From NCBI RefSeq assembly GCF_014269205.2, contig NZ_JABWRY020000001.1:1612001-1676000 (forward strand): 64,000 bases of DNA, read 5' to 3'. The position numbers and the translations under genes were made by a program. A model generated the notes under the pieces. That model was not told the DNA's origin. It did no database searches and saw only the letters and a program-made list of their open reading frames with translations. Below, one piece after another: positions 1 to 8,162 of the stretch (position 1 is the stretch's first letter; the number at the start of each line of letters is the position of its first letter). The DNA is from Pseudomonas kermanshahensis. Lineage in GTDB: Bacteria > Pseudomonadota > Gammaproteobacteria > Pseudomonadales > Pseudomonadaceae.

Positions 1-178
1 CGCCGGTCTTGACCAGGTCGGCGATCTCCGAGGTGACGAACAGAATCTTGCGTTTGTTCGGGTTGTGCTGGCGCTGGGCGCCGGGTGCCTTGCCTGTCGT
101 GGCGAAATCCGGGGTAAGCGGCTCGCGGTTGTCCGGGTTGAATGAATCTACGTGAGGCTCGACAGCGGCACTGATCAT
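1..178 (-). CDS. glgA: Glycogen synthase, N-terminal fragment (cut by window edge)
   Basis: Only the first 59 codons are inside the window. After a variable leader of about 37 residues comes KRKILFVTSEIADLVKTG, the ADP-glucose-binding start of bacterial GT5 glycogen synthases (usually K-x-G-G-L-G-D follows). The enzyme transfers glucose from ADP-glucose to a growing alpha-1,4-glucan in the cytoplasm. The start at 178 is supported by a GGAGAG ribosome site just upstream on the minus strand. The family call rests on this N-terminal motif alone; the catalytic body lies outside. Confidence 0.85.
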   Translation of the reverse strand, partial: MISAAVEPHVDSFNPDNREPLTPDFATTGKAPGAQRQHNPNKRKILFVTSEIADLVKTG

Positions 179-486
179 ACTTCTCTCCGTCCCTATGCTT
201 GGCCGGGTGCTGGCACCCGTGGTGTTATCTCGTGTTGGTTCTCTCTAATACAAAACTGTGTAGTGCTATCCATGCCCCTGAGTCGTGCGCACAGGCTCAA
301 CGCGATCAGCATTCCGGCCGACGGCGATTGGACTGATTGGGGTTGGCGGGCCCTGGTGGGGAAGCCCCCTTTGCACGTGCCCTACTTAATTGCTGACCCA
401 CCGCCGTTTGTGAAAGTTCGACTTTTCTACGTCACTCTTCCTCTGAGCAAATGGCGGGCCGAAAGCTGAGTGTAGGAGAGAAGAAG

Positions 487-512
487 TAAAAAAGGTGACC
501 CACTGGTCACTT
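487..512 (-). terminator. Probable rho-independent terminator
   Basis: Read on the minus strand, a hairpin with arms GTGACC/GGTCAC and a 4-base loop is followed by a run of six T. It lies downstream of the minus-strand gene at 689-1174. Confidence 0.55.
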
Positions 513-620
513 TCGTTATGGCTGATTTAGACGCAAACGTTGGCGAATGTGACTGGATGTGAACAGGGGTGATCGAGGGTGGGGCAGGCGGGAAGGGCGG
601 CGCGTCGTCATGGGGCGCGT

Positions 621-660
621 GCGTGTTTTCTCGCCCTCTTATGGGGCGGGTAAAACACGC
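621..660. terminator. Strong hairpin downstream of 689-1174 gene
   Basis: GCGTGTTTT near 621 pairs with AAAACACGC ending at 660, and the stem continues inward through CTCGCCC/GGGCGGG with small imperfections. It begins 29 bases past the stop of the minus-strand gene. No clear T-tract follows, so it may be an mRNA-end stabiliser rather than a classic terminator. Confidence 0.45.
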
Positions 661-688
661 AATTTGCAGGTGTCTTGCTAAGGCGACC

Positions 689-1174
689 TCAGCTTTGTGG
701 CAACAGTGAGGAATGGTGGTGGCTGATCAGCCAGGCCTGCCCGTCCCAGCGGTAGGTGAAGGTGTAGCGCGCGGGTACCTGCTTGCCGTTGGCGGCAAAG
801 TCGAAGGTGTACAGCCCTGCCAGGGTCATCTTGTTGCAACCAGGGGTCAGGTGAAGCGTGTCCAGCGTGCCACTTGGCCGATCAGCAAGAAAGTGCTGAA
901 AGTAGTCGATTCGCTCGTCGGGGGTCAGCCGAGGCACCTTCGACACCGTGGGCAGCAATACCGCATCGTCGCTGTACAGTTTGGCGACGGCCGCCGCATC
1001 GCCAGTCTGCAGGCTGGCATTCCATTGCTCGAACAAGGCGCGGGACTCGGCCTCAGTCAGCGTCTGGCATTGTTGTGGCGGGTTTGTTTGTGGCGTGCTC
1101 GCCTGCGCCGGCAGGCAGGCGATGAGCAGGGCGGCAGGGAGCAAATAGGCAACGGGGGACATACGCGTATCCAT
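689..1174 (-). CDS. Exported NTF2-like (SgcJ/EcaC, DUF4440-type) protein
   Basis: 161 residues. Residues 1-25 form a Sec signal peptide: positive start MDTRM, hydrophobic AYLLPAALLIACL, then a cleavage-like AQA-S. The mature part has the NTF2/SnoaL cone-fold pattern of the SgcJ/EcaC group: an ALFEQWNASLQTGDAAAVAKLYSDDAVLLPT-like helix-turn region and a C-terminal ARYTFTYRWDGQAWLISHHHSS strand pair. Family members have varied and mostly unknown ligands, so no function can be assigned. It stands alone, followed by two hairpins. The start could instead be the Met at codon 5; neither has a good ribosome site. Confidence 0.75.
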   Translation of the reverse strand: MDTRMSPVAYLLPAALLIACLPAQASTPQTNPPQQCQTLTEAESRALFEQWNASLQTGDAAAVAKLYSDDAVLLPTVSKVPRLTPDERIDYFQHFLADRPSGTLDTLHLTPGCNKMTLAGLYTFDFAANGKQVPARYTFTYRWDGQAWLISHHHSSLLPQS

Positions 1175-1256
1175 CGGCGGATGCAGGCTCCGGAGCGGGC
1201 CTGCGGCGGATGCTACGGTAAGGAGGGCGTGCCCCCGTCAACGAGTAGAAAGTTCG

Positions 1257-1424
1257 TCAGCGGCTGACGGATTTTTCGCCAATATTGGCTTGTTCCAGCA
1301 TTTGGCTGAGTTGCGCGACACGTTGTTGCAGCTGATCGCGTTCTTGCTTCAGGCGGGCCAGTTCATCACGGCGCACTGAGACGTAGAGTGTCTGGATGGG
1401 AGTCGCTGGCATCAAAGTACCCAT
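1257..1424 (-). CDS. Small hypothetical protein with coiled-coil C-half
   Basis: 55 residues from the ATG at 1424. This start is chosen over upstream in-frame ATGs because GAGGTG lies 6 bases before it. The second half (DELARLKQERDQLQQRVAQLSQMLEQA) shows regular heptad leucines, so it probably forms a coiled coil. No catalytic motif, membrane segment or signal peptide is visible. It lies 200 bases from gnd on the opposite strand. I recognise it only as a small conserved-looking pseudomonad protein of unknown role. Confidence 0.6.
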   Translation of the reverse strand: MGTLMPATPIQTLYVSVRRDELARLKQERDQLQQRVAQLSQMLEQANIGEKSVSR

Positions 1425-1625
1425 TGCACACCTCGCAATTGGTGGAGACATTTTCAAGCGTAGTCGCTTCATGCGGGGCGCATTCTGAATTCTTTCACCG
1501 CCCGTGGGAACTTTTTTGTTTATCGTGGTCTTGCCGTTCGTCGCTGAACCCTTCGGCGGTACGCTGGACTAATCTGAAACGCTGAACTGTAGTCGTCATC
1601 TATTTCGCAAGGGGAGCATCGGCTC

Positions 1626-2609
1626 ATGCAATTGGGAATCGTCGGGCTGGGCCGCATGGGCGGCAATATTGCAAGGCGCCTGATGCGCGCCGGCCACCGC
1701 ACCGTGGTGCACGACCGCAACCGTGACGCCATCGTGGGGCTGGAGGGCGAGGGAGCCCAAGGTGCGCACGACCTCGGTGCACTGGTACAGAAACTCAAGG
1801 CACCGCGCGCGGTGTGGGTGATGCTGCCGGCCGGGGAGCCTACCGAGCAGACCATCGCCCAACTGGCCGAGCTGCTGGAACCGGGCGATGCGATCATCGA
1901 CGGTGGCAACACCTTCTATAAAGACGACATGCGCCGTGCGGGCGAATTGGCCAAACGTGGCCTGCATTACCTGGACGTCGGTACCTCAGGGGGTGTGTGG
2001 GGGCTGGACCGTGGCTACTGCATGATGATCGGTGGCGAAAAGGACGTGTTCGAACGCCTCGAGCCGCTGTTCAAGGCGTTGGCACCCGGCGTTGGCGACA
2101 TCCCGCGCACCCATGGCCGCGAAGGCGAGCACCAGCGCGCCGAGCATGGCTACATTCATGCAGGCCCGCCCGGTGCCGGTCACTACGTGAAAATGGTCCA
2201 CAACGGCATCGAATACGGCCTGATGCAGGCCTACGCCGAAGGCTTCGATTTGCTGCGCAGCAAAGGCGGCAACGAGCTGCCGGAAGACCAGCGTTTCGAC
2301 CTCAACGTGGCCGAAATCGCTGAAGTCTGGCGTCGTGGCAGTGTGGTGACCTCGTGGCTGCTCGACCTCACTGCCGACGCATTGGTAGCCGACCCGCAGT
2401 TGGCGCAGTTCAGTGGTTCGGTGTCGGACAGTGGCGAAGGCCGCTGGACCATCGACGCCGCCGTTGAGCAAGCCGTGCCAGTGCCAGTGCTGTCTAGCGC
2501 GCTGTTTGCACGCTTCCGCTCGCGCCAGCAGCAAGGCACTTACGGTGACAAGATCCTCTCGGCCATGCGCCTGGGCTTCGGTGGCCATGTCGAGAAGAAA
2601 GGCGAATGA
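1626..2609 (+). CDS. gnd: 6-phosphogluconate dehydrogenase (decarboxylating), short form
   Basis: 327 residues, matching the short bacterial Gnd class rather than the roughly 470-residue E. coli form. It begins with the dinucleotide-binding [13 protein letters not shown] and has GGNTFYKDD, a GTSGGVWG substrate loop and the [16 protein letters not shown] catalytic helix (Lys and Asn). It oxidises 6-phosphogluconate to ribulose 5-phosphate and CO2 in the cytosol. AGGGGA precedes the ATG. The gene overlaps zwf by 4 bases (ATGA), so the two are translationally coupled. The short class often prefers NAD, but coenzyme use is not decided here. Confidence 0.95.
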   Translation: MQLGIVGLGRMGGNIARRLMRAGHRTVVHDRNRDAIVGLEGEGAQGAHDLGALVQKLKAPRAVWVMLPAGEPTEQTIAQLAELLEPGDAIIDGGNTFYKDDMRRAGELAKRGLHYLDVGTSGGVWGLDRGYCMMIGGEKDVFERLEPLFKALAPGVGDIPRTHGREGEHQRAEHGYIHAGPPGAGHYVKMVHNGIEYGLMQAYAEGFDLLRSKGGNELPEDQRFDLNVAEIAEVWRRGSVVTSWLLDLTADALVADPQLAQFSGSVSDSGEGRWTIDAAVEQAVPVPVLSSALFARFRSRQQQGTYGDKILSAMRLGFGGHVEKKGE

Positions 2610-4111
2610 CTAAACAGACGATCCCTGCTGCACCGCCTTGTACCTTGTTTCTGTTTGGCGCCAATGGCGATCTGGTCAAGCGCCTGCTGATGCCGGCGCT
2701 GTACAACCTTAGCCGCGACGGGTTGCTGGACCGCAACCTGCGCATTGTCGGCGTCGACCACAATGCGGCCACTGCCGAAGCGTTCGCCGACCGCCTGCAC
2801 GCGTTCATGCTGGAGCGGGACAAGGACAGTGAGGGGGGCGCCAAGTGCCTGGACGAAAAACTCTGGGGCCGCTTGGCCAAACAGCTCGACTACCAGACCG
2901 GCGACTTTCTGGACCCGGCCACTTACCAGGCCATCGCCAAGCGCATCGACGCGACCCGGCATGGCAACGCGATTTTCTACCTGGCGACATCGCCACGCTT
3001 CTTCCCCGAAGTGGCCCAACGCCTGGGCCAGGCCGGCTTGCTCGACGAGTCCGGCGGGGGCTTTCGTCGGGTCGTGGTGGAGAAGCCTTTCGGGACCGAC
3101 CTTGCCAGCGCCGAGGCACTCAACGCCTGTTTGCTGAAGGTGATGGGCGAGCGGCAGATCTACCGCATCGACCATTACCTGGGTAAAGAGACGGTGCAGA
3201 ACATCCTGGTCAGCCGCTTCTCCAACGGCCTGTTCGAGTCGTTCTGGAACAACCACTACATCGATCATGTGCAAATCACCGCCGCCGAGACCGTTGGCGT
3301 CGAGACCCGGGGTGCGTTCTATGACAACACCGGGGCCCTGCGCGACATGGTCCCCAACCACTTGTTCCAGTTGCTGGCGATGGTCGCCATGGAGCCACCG
3401 GCCGCCTTTGGCGCCGATGCGGTGCGTGGTGAAAAGGCCAAGGTGATCGGTGCCATTCGCCCGTGGTCGACGAAGATGGCGCTGAAGAACTCCGTGCGCG
3501 GTCAGTACAGCGCTGGCAAGCAGGGGCGCAAGCGCTTGGCCGGTTACCGCCAGGAGGCCAACGTAGCGCAAAACAGCCAGACCGAAACCTACGTAGCGCT
3601 GAAGGTGATGATCGACAACTGGCGCTGGGCCGGCGTGCCGTTCTACCTGCGTACCGGCAAGCGCATGAGCGTGCGCGACACCGAGATTGCCATCTGCTTC
3701 AAGCCTGCGCCGTATGCGCAGTTTCGCGAGTCGGAGCTGGAACGGCCCAAACCCAACTACCTGAAAATCCAGATCCAGCCCAATGAGGGCATGTGGTTCG
3801 ACTTGCAGGCCAAGCGCCCAGGGCCGGAGCTGGTGATGGAGAACGTCGAGCTGGGCTTTGCCTACAAGGACTTCTTCAAGATGACCCCAGCAACGGGCTA
3901 CGAGACGCTGATCTACGACTGCCTGACCGGCGATCAGACGTTGTTCCAGCGCGCCGACAACATCGAAAACGGCTGGCGCGCGGTACAGCCGTTTCTCGAT
4001 GCCTGGGCCAAGGAAGGGGAGGTGCATGAATACCCGGCGGGTGAGGATGGGCCCGAGGCTGGCAATGAACTGCTGACCCGGGACAAGCGGGAATGGCACC
4101 GCCTGGGGTGA
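2606..4111 (+). CDS. zwf: Glucose-6-phosphate 1-dehydrogenase
   Basis: 501 residues, full family length. Near the N-terminus is the nucleotide-binding [19 protein letters not shown]; the active-site signature RIDHYLGKE (catalytic His and Lys) lies near residue 190. It makes 6-phosphogluconolactone from glucose 6-phosphate, feeding Gnd and the Entner-Doudoroff pathway. Overlap with gnd by ATGA indicates one transcript, and a REP pair follows the stop. P. putida-group genomes carry several zwf paralogues; this gnd-linked copy has no pgl or eda neighbours, so it is probably not the hex-regulon copy. Confidence 0.96.
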   Translation: MTKQTIPAAPPCTLFLFGANGDLVKRLLMPALYNLSRDGLLDRNLRIVGVDHNAATAEAFADRLHAFMLERDKDSEGGAKCLDEKLWGRLAKQLDYQTGDFLDPATYQAIAKRIDATRHGNAIFYLATSPRFFPEVAQRLGQAGLLDESGGGFRRVVVEKPFGTDLASAEALNACLLKVMGERQIYRIDHYLGKETVQNILVSRFSNGLFESFWNNHYIDHVQITAAETVGVETRGAFYDNTGALRDMVPNHLFQLLAMVAMEPPAAFGADAVRGEKAKVIGAIRPWSTKMALKNSVRGQYSAGKQGRKRLAGYRQEANVAQNSQTETYVALKVMIDNWRWAGVPFYLRTGKRMSVRDTEIAICFKPAPYAQFRESELERPKPNYLKIQIQPNEGMWFDLQAKRPGPELVMENVELGFAYKDFFKMTPATGYETLIYDCLTGDQTLFQRADNIENGWRAVQPFLDAWAKEGEVHEYPAGEDGPEAGNELLTRDKREWHRLG

Positions 4112-4124
4112 CCTGATCAAGCGG

Positions 4125-4232
4125 TGTTGCCTGTGCCGGCCTCTTCGCGGGCAAGCCCGCTCCCACAGTCTTGAGCACTGTGCAGAACCTGTAGGAGCGG
4201 GCTTGCCCGCGAAGAGGCCAATACAGGCAACA
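4125..4232. repeat. REP pair (inverted, P. putida type)
   Basis: Two REP units face each other: GCCTCTTCGCGGGCAAGCC... at about 4137-4168 and its inverse at 4189-4219. They are framed by an extra inverted repeat, TGTTGCCTGT/ACAGGCAACA. It lies between zwf and the next gene and may stabilise the gnd-zwf mRNA end. Confidence 0.9.
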
Positions 4233-4259
4233 GACCCGGCTCAATTGAAAGGAGATCCA

Positions 4260-6056
4260 ATGCCCGCAGCTATCGAAGACTACGCCCTGCTCGGCAATTG
4301 CCGCAGCGCCGCCTTGGTCAGCCGGGATGGCTCGCTCGACTGGTTGTGCCTACCGCGCTTCGACGCCCCGGCGGTATTCGCAGCGCTGCTAGGCAACGAT
4401 GAAAACGGCCGTTGGCGCCTGGCCCCCTGCGACCCGGTCGAACACACCAGCCGGCAATACCTGGACGACACCCTGGTGCTGGAAACCACCTGGGTCACCG
4501 CCTCAGGCCGGGCCCGCGTGCTGGACTTGATGCCTTTGGGCGAGGTCAACTCGGTCATCCGCATCGTCGAGGGGCTTGCTGGCGAAACCAACTTCGAACT
4601 GGACCTGGTGATGCGTTTCGACTACGGCCGCAGCGTGCCGTGGGTGGAACGGCTCGACCCCTTGACCCTCAGCGCCGTCGCCGGCCCAGACCGGTTGATC
4701 CTCAGCAGCACCGTGCCCCCGCATGCCCGCGACCACCACACCGTTGCACGTTTTCGCGTGCGTGCCGGTGAACGCCAGGTCTTCAGCCTGCGCCACCAGC
4801 CCTCGCACCTGCCTGTTCAGCCCGATTGCGATGTCGACACCGCGCTGGGGCAAACCATCGACCAATGGCAGGCCTTTGCCGCCCGCTGCCCGGAGGTCGG
4901 CCCTTATACCGCCCGGGTGCGTCGTTCGCTGCTCACGCTCAAGGCGATGACCTACGCGCCCACCGGCGGGATCGTTGCCGCGGTTACCACGTCGCTGCCC
5001 GAACGTATCGGCGGTGAACGCAACTGGGACTACCGCTTCTGCTGGCTGCGCGACGCCACCATGACCTTGTTGGCGTTCATGAACCTTGGCTACTTCGACG
5101 AAGCCCAGGCCTGGCGTGAATGGCTGCTGCGTTCGGTCGCCGGCAACCCCGAGCAGATGCAGATCATGTATGGCCTGGCCGGCGAGCGCGACTTGCAGGA
5201 ATACACCTTGCCGTGGTTGGCCGGTTACGAGCACTCGCAGCCGGTGCGGGTGGGCAACGCGGCGTCGGGGCAGCGGCAGCTGGATATCTACGGCGAACTG
5301 GCCGATGCCATGAGCCAAGCAATCAAAGGCGGTTTGCCCCGCCACCCACGGAGCGCCGCGATTGCCCGGTTGATCCTGCCGTATGTCGAGCGCATCTGGC
5401 GTGAGCCCGATGAAGGTATCTGGGAAGTGCGCGGCGGCCGGCAGCATTTCGTGCACTCCAAGGTGATGGCCTGGGTGGCATTCGACCGCGCCGCAGGGTT
5501 GGCCGACACCACCGAAGAAGACCGCGCGCGCGGGCGGCATTACCGCCAGGTGGCGGATGAGATCCATCGGGACGTGTGTGAGAACGGGTTGGACCCCAGC
5601 GGCACATTTTTCGTGCAGGCCTATGGCGCCAACGAGTTGGACGCCAGCCTGCTGCACATCGCCTTGACCGGTTTTTTGCCAGCGGATGACCCTCGTTTTC
5701 TGCGCACCCTGCAGGAAATCGAGCAGCGTTTGCTGAAAAATGGCTTGCTGTTGCGCTATGACACCGACAGCTGCAGCGATGGCCTGACCCCGGGCGAGGG
5801 CACCTTCTTGGTGTGTTCGTTCTGGCTCGCCGACGTCTATGTCCTGCTGGGCCGGCAAGCGCAGGCGCAAGCCTTGTACGAACGGCTGAGCGGCCTGTGC
5901 AACGACCTCGGCTTGCTGGCGGAACAGTACGACCCGGCCGGCAAGCGAATGCTGGGTAACTTCCCGCAGGCGTTCAGCCATATCGGCATCATCAACACGG
6001 CACTGAACCTGCACCGTGCGCAGTGCCCGGCGCGGGACCGGGCGCGGTGTGGATAG
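4260..6056 (+). CDS. GH15-family glycoside hydrolase (glucoamylase/trehalase-like)
   Basis: 598 residues from the ATG at 4260, preceded by AAAGGAGA; the upstream in-frame ATG at 4203 lies inside the REP element. The N-terminal IEDYALLGNCRSAALVSRDGSLDWLCLPRFD is the beta-sandwich start of bacterial GH15 proteins. The (alpha/alpha)6 barrel has NWDYRFCWLRDA (catalytic acid region) and later GEGTFLVCSFWLADVY with the second acid. No signal peptide, so cytoplasmic. Members hydrolyse alpha-glucosides such as trehalose, maltodextrins or dextrans; the substrate cannot be read from sequence. Its position between gnd-zwf and glycogen synthase suggests alpha-glucan or trehalose turnover. Confidence 0.9.
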   Translation: MPAAIEDYALLGNCRSAALVSRDGSLDWLCLPRFDAPAVFAALLGNDENGRWRLAPCDPVEHTSRQYLDDTLVLETTWVTASGRARVLDLMPLGEVNSVIRIVEGLAGETNFELDLVMRFDYGRSVPWVERLDPLTLSAVAGPDRLILSSTVPPHARDHHTVARFRVRAGERQVFSLRHQPSHLPVQPDCDVDTALGQTIDQWQAFAARCPEVGPYTARVRRSLLTLKAMTYAPTGGIVAAVTTSLPERIGGERNWDYRFCWLRDATMTLLAFMNLGYFDEAQAWREWLLRSVAGNPEQMQIMYGLAGERDLQEYTLPWLAGYEHSQPVRVGNAASGQRQLDIYGELADAMSQAIKGGLPRHPRSAAIARLILPYVERIWREPDEGIWEVRGGRQHFVHSKVMAWVAFDRAAGLADTTEEDRARGRHYRQVADEIHRDVCENGLDPSGTFFVQAYGANELDASLLHIALTGFLPADDPRFLRTLQEIEQRLLKNGLLLRYDTDSCSDGLTPGEGTFLVCSFWLADVYVLLGRQAQAQALYERLSGLCNDLGLLAEQYDPAGKRMLGNFPQAFSHIGIINTALNLHRAQCPARDRARCG

Positions 6057-6091
6057 TGTGCTACCCGCATGTGTTCTGGTCTCAATCAGCG

Positions 6092-6110
6092 TGTGACGCA
6101 TGACGTCACA
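6092..6110. promoter_or_regulatory. Inverted repeat, possible higBA operator
   Basis: TGTGACG-CATGA-CGTCACA is a perfect 7-base inverted repeat with a 5-base spacer, upstream of the damaged higB and intact higA. HigA antitoxins autorepress by binding palindromes near the promoter, so this is a candidate site. A TATAGG box about 25 bases downstream could be a -10 element. Confidence 0.4.
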
Positions 6111-6163
6111 TGTGATACTTTGCCATGTGTGATGTATAGGGTCACGCTATGCCTGTCTCCCAA

Positions 6164-6281
6164 ATGGACGCGGCGAGCTACCCATGATCATCAGTCAGTC
6201 AGTGTTTCGGGTAACTGGCGGCTGATTTTTCGTTTTGTGGGTTCGGATGTCGAACTGGTTGATTACCTTGATTATCACTGA
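6164..6281 (+). pseudogene. higB: Remnant of HigB-type (RelE superfamily) toxin
   Basis: The last 28 or so codons before the stop at 6281 read SVSVSGNWRLIFRFVGSDVE then LVDYLDYH, the typical C-terminus of HigB toxins (G-N-W-R-x-x-F-R-F...VDYxDYH). The N-terminal half and central PGxxxHPLKG region are missing. In another frame, 6164-6184 gives MDAASYP, resembling the family's middle LD-A-x-x-P segment, which suggests an internal deletion plus frame change. It ends 15 bases before higA, the usual spacing. The remnant cannot make an active RNase toxin. Confidence 0.7.
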
Positions 6282-6296
6282 ACAGGAGGGCTGATC

Positions 6297-6584
6297 ATGC
6301 CTTTGCACAATCCGCCACACCCCGGCGAAACCTTGCGTGAGGACGTTCTGCCGGCGTTGGGCCTGACGGTGAAAGCCTTTGCGTCGCACCTGGGGTTCTC
6401 GCGTGAAGCGCTTTCTCGGGTGTTGCATGGCCGTGCCGCAATGTCTCCAGACCTCGCATTACGCCTGGAAATGGCCGGTATCAGTACGGCCAGGCTCTGG
6501 CTTGCCATCCAGGCCGATTACGACATTTGGCAAGCGCGTCACCGTCAGCAGCCCGTGGTCACGCGATTGTTCCAGGCTGCCTGA
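6297..6584 (+). CDS. higA: HigA-family antitoxin (VapI-like XRE protein), orphan
   Basis: 95 residues, full family length. The signature HPGETLREDVLPALGLT starts the protein, followed by an XRE helix-turn-helix (VKAFASHLGFSREALSRVLHG) and the ALRLEMAG helix. HigA normally neutralises HigB and represses the operon. A GGAGG-like site (CAGGAGGG) lies upstream of the ATG. The cognate toxin just upstream is truncated, so this is an orphan antitoxin. It may persist as a DNA-binding repressor or protect against related incoming toxins; that is inference. Confidence 0.9.
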   Translation: MPLHNPPHPGETLREDVLPALGLTVKAFASHLGFSREALSRVLHGRAAMSPDLALRLEMAGISTARLWLAIQADYDIWQARHRQQPVVTRLFQAA

Positions 6585-6646
6585 TTCGATTGGGCGAAAC
6601 GACCGGAGTAGACTGGGGCAATTACCTCTCTCAGCAAGGACTATGC

Positions 6647-7003
6647 ATGAGCGTTCGTGGCCACGATCGGCAGATCGACAACATCGAATTCAACGTCGGC
6701 GATATCGCACGGAGCAAGGCGTTTTATGGCAGCGTGTTCGGCTGGCGTTTCACCGATTACGGGCCGAGTTACACGGAGTTCAGCGATGGTCGCCTGACCG
6801 GGGGCTTTACCACGGGTGAGCCGGTGCGCCCGGGTGGCCCGCTGGTCATCCTGTATGCGGACGATCTGGAGGCAACGCAGCAGCGGATTAAGGCGGCGGG
6901 GGCGGTGATCAGCCGGGCGACGTTTGCGTTCCCGGGTGGCCGGCGGTTCCATTTCGTGGACCCGGACGGCTATGAGCTGGCGGTGTGGACGGCCCAACCT
7001 TAA
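6647..7003 (+). CDS. VOC-family (glyoxalase/dioxygenase-fold) protein
   Basis: 118 residues from the ATG at 6647, which has AAGGA about 7 bases before it. The single VOC module starts IDNIEFNVGDIARSKAFYGSVFGW and ends FHFVDPDGYELAVW, with the usual metal-ligand positions near the start and end. VOC proteins include isomerases, dioxygenases and antibiotic-binding proteins, so the substrate is unknown. Its stop overlaps the start of the TetR gene (TAATG), so the two are coupled. Confidence 0.85.
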   Translation: MSVRGHDRQIDNIEFNVGDIARSKAFYGSVFGWRFTDYGPSYTEFSDGRLTGGFTTGEPVRPGGPLVILYADDLEATQQRIKAAGAVISRATFAFPGGRRFHFVDPDGYELAVWTAQP

Positions 7004-7623
7004 TGGCCAACCACAAGATCGAGATCCGTCGGCGCAATATCGAGAAGATTCTTCAGGCAGCAGAAAAGGTATTCGCCGAAAAAGGCTACGGCGCTACCTC
7101 TATGGGCGACATCGCCGAACAGGCCGAGTTGCCGCGCTCCAACCTGCATTACTACTTCAGCACCAAGGACGAACTGTTCCGCGCGGTGCTGCAGGACCTG
7201 CTAGACGTGTGGAAACAGGACGCGCTGTGCTTCGAAAATTTCGATGACCCGCGGGTGGTGCTCACCAGTTACATCCGGGCCAAGATGGGCCACTCGCGCT
7301 CGCGCTCGCTGGGCTCCAAGATCTGGGCTGAAGAAATGCTGCACGGGGCGCCTGTGCTGGGCGTGAGCCTGGATGAAAGCCTCGTGCCATGGGCAAAGCT
7401 GAAGGAGGCCAAGATCCGCCGTTGGGTGGAAGAGGGCCGCATCTTGCCGGTGGAGCCGTCTGCACTGCTGTACATGATCTGGGCATCGACCCAGCATTAT
7501 GCGGACTTCGGTTATCAGGTGGCGTTGCTCAATGGCGGCGAGGCATTGTCGGACAGGGCGTTTGAAAACGCGGTGCAGACGGTGACCAGCGTCATCCTGC
7601 GCGGCATTGGTTTGGAACCTTGA
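7003..7623 (+). CDS. TetR-family regulator, RutR/YcdC-like
   Basis: 206 residues from the ATG at 7003 (TAATG overlap with the preceding gene). N-terminal TetR helix-turn-helix: IEKILQAAEKVFAEKGYGATSMGDIAEQAELPRSNLHYYF. The C-terminal part resembles the YcdC/RutR ligand domain. RutR of E. coli senses uracil and thymine and controls pyrimidine breakdown, and this gene lies about 1 kb from a reductive pyrimidine pathway cluster, so it is a good candidate for the regulator of those genes. Candidate operators are the perfect palindromes between the two arms of that cluster. Confidence 0.85.
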   Translation: MANHKIEIRRRNIEKILQAAEKVFAEKGYGATSMGDIAEQAELPRSNLHYYFSTKDELFRAVLQDLLDVWKQDALCFENFDDPRVVLTSYIRAKMGHSRSRSLGSKIWAEEMLHGAPVLGVSLDESLVPWAKLKEAKIRRWVEEGRILPVEPSALLYMIWASTQHYADFGYQVALLNGGEALSDRAFENAVQTVTSVILRGIGLEP

Positions 7624-7625
7624 AT

Positions 7626-8021
7626 ATGACCTTGAGTGAACGGGCTGTACGCAGCATCCACGATGTACATGATCTGATCCATGCGGTATTCACCCGGCCC
7701 GCTGCGCAGACCGAGGCGCTTCGCAGCGAGTTGATGGCGGTGTTTGCCGACAACTTCAGTATGGTTACCACGACGGGCGCGATTGTTGATCACCAGCAGG
7801 TGGGGCAGTTGTTCGAGCGGGGGGCCGGCGTTCGACCAGGGCTGGAAATCGAGGTCAGTGACGTGCAGGTAGTGTGGCAGGCGGGTGCGAGTGTGGCGGT
7901 GCGCTACAAGGAGACCCACCGCTTGCCGGGGCAGGAGACTGCGCGGTATTCGTTGGCGATTGTGGAGTGTGACGAGCAGCGGGTGGTGTGGGTGTACTTG
8001 CATGAGACAGCGGTGGTTTGA
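7626..8021 (+). CDS. NTF2-like / DUF4440-type small protein
   Basis: 131 residues from the ATG at 7626; a TTG at 7620 overlapping the TetR stop is an alternative start. The pattern (helical N-terminus, FADNFSMVTTTGAIVDHQQ, then strands WQAGASVAVRYKETHRL and YSLAIVECDEQRVVWVYLHET) fits a cytoplasmic NTF2/SnoaL fold. No catalytic residues can be named. Tight packing behind the TetR gene suggests one operon of VOC protein, regulator and this protein, closed by a REP pair. Confidence 0.7.
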   Translation: MTLSERAVRSIHDVHDLIHAVFTRPAAQTEALRSELMAVFADNFSMVTTTGAIVDHQQVGQLFERGAGVRPGLEIEVSDVQVVWQAGASVAVRYKETHRLPGQETARYSLAIVECDEQRVVWVYLHETAVV

Positions 8022-8029
8022 CCAGAGTT

Positions 8030-8149
8030 GGGGCCGCTTCGCAGCCCTTCGCGGGGCAAGCCCGCTCCCACAGGCGTCGTGTGCTATTTCAAGCAAGCAG
8101 AAATCCTGTGGGAGCGGGCTTGCCCCGCGAAGGGCCGCGCAGCGGCCCC
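8030..8149. repeat. REP pair between convergent genes
   Basis: Two facing REP units with cores CTTCGCGGGGCAAGCCCGCT and its inverse, extended outward by GGGGCCGC/GCGGCCCC. They lie between the NTF2-like gene and the convergent pydA. Confidence 0.9.
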
Positions 8150-8162
8150 GGCCTATTCAGCC

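Larger units (their letters stand above)
179..688. other. Intergenic region upstream of glgA
   Basis: A gap of about 510 bases. It must hold the glgA promoter near its left end and, at its right end, the transcript end of the minus-strand gene at 689-1174. I see two hairpins (487-512 and 621-660, listed separately) and no convincing gene. The short open frame at 152-469 has no recognisable protein signature and overlaps the glgA start. Confidence 0.5.

Noticed and set aside
152..469. Open frame of 105 codons upstream of glgA
   Set aside because: Overlaps the glgA start, has no ribosome site and no protein-like composition.
2540..4120. Long open frame of 526 codons opposite zwf
   Set aside because: Mirror of the codon bias of zwf; the translation has no recognisable motif while zwf is certain. 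Similar shadows at 4503-6101, 9249-10922, 12954-14891, 31276-32844, 35252-37597 and 48626-50614 were dropped for the same reason.
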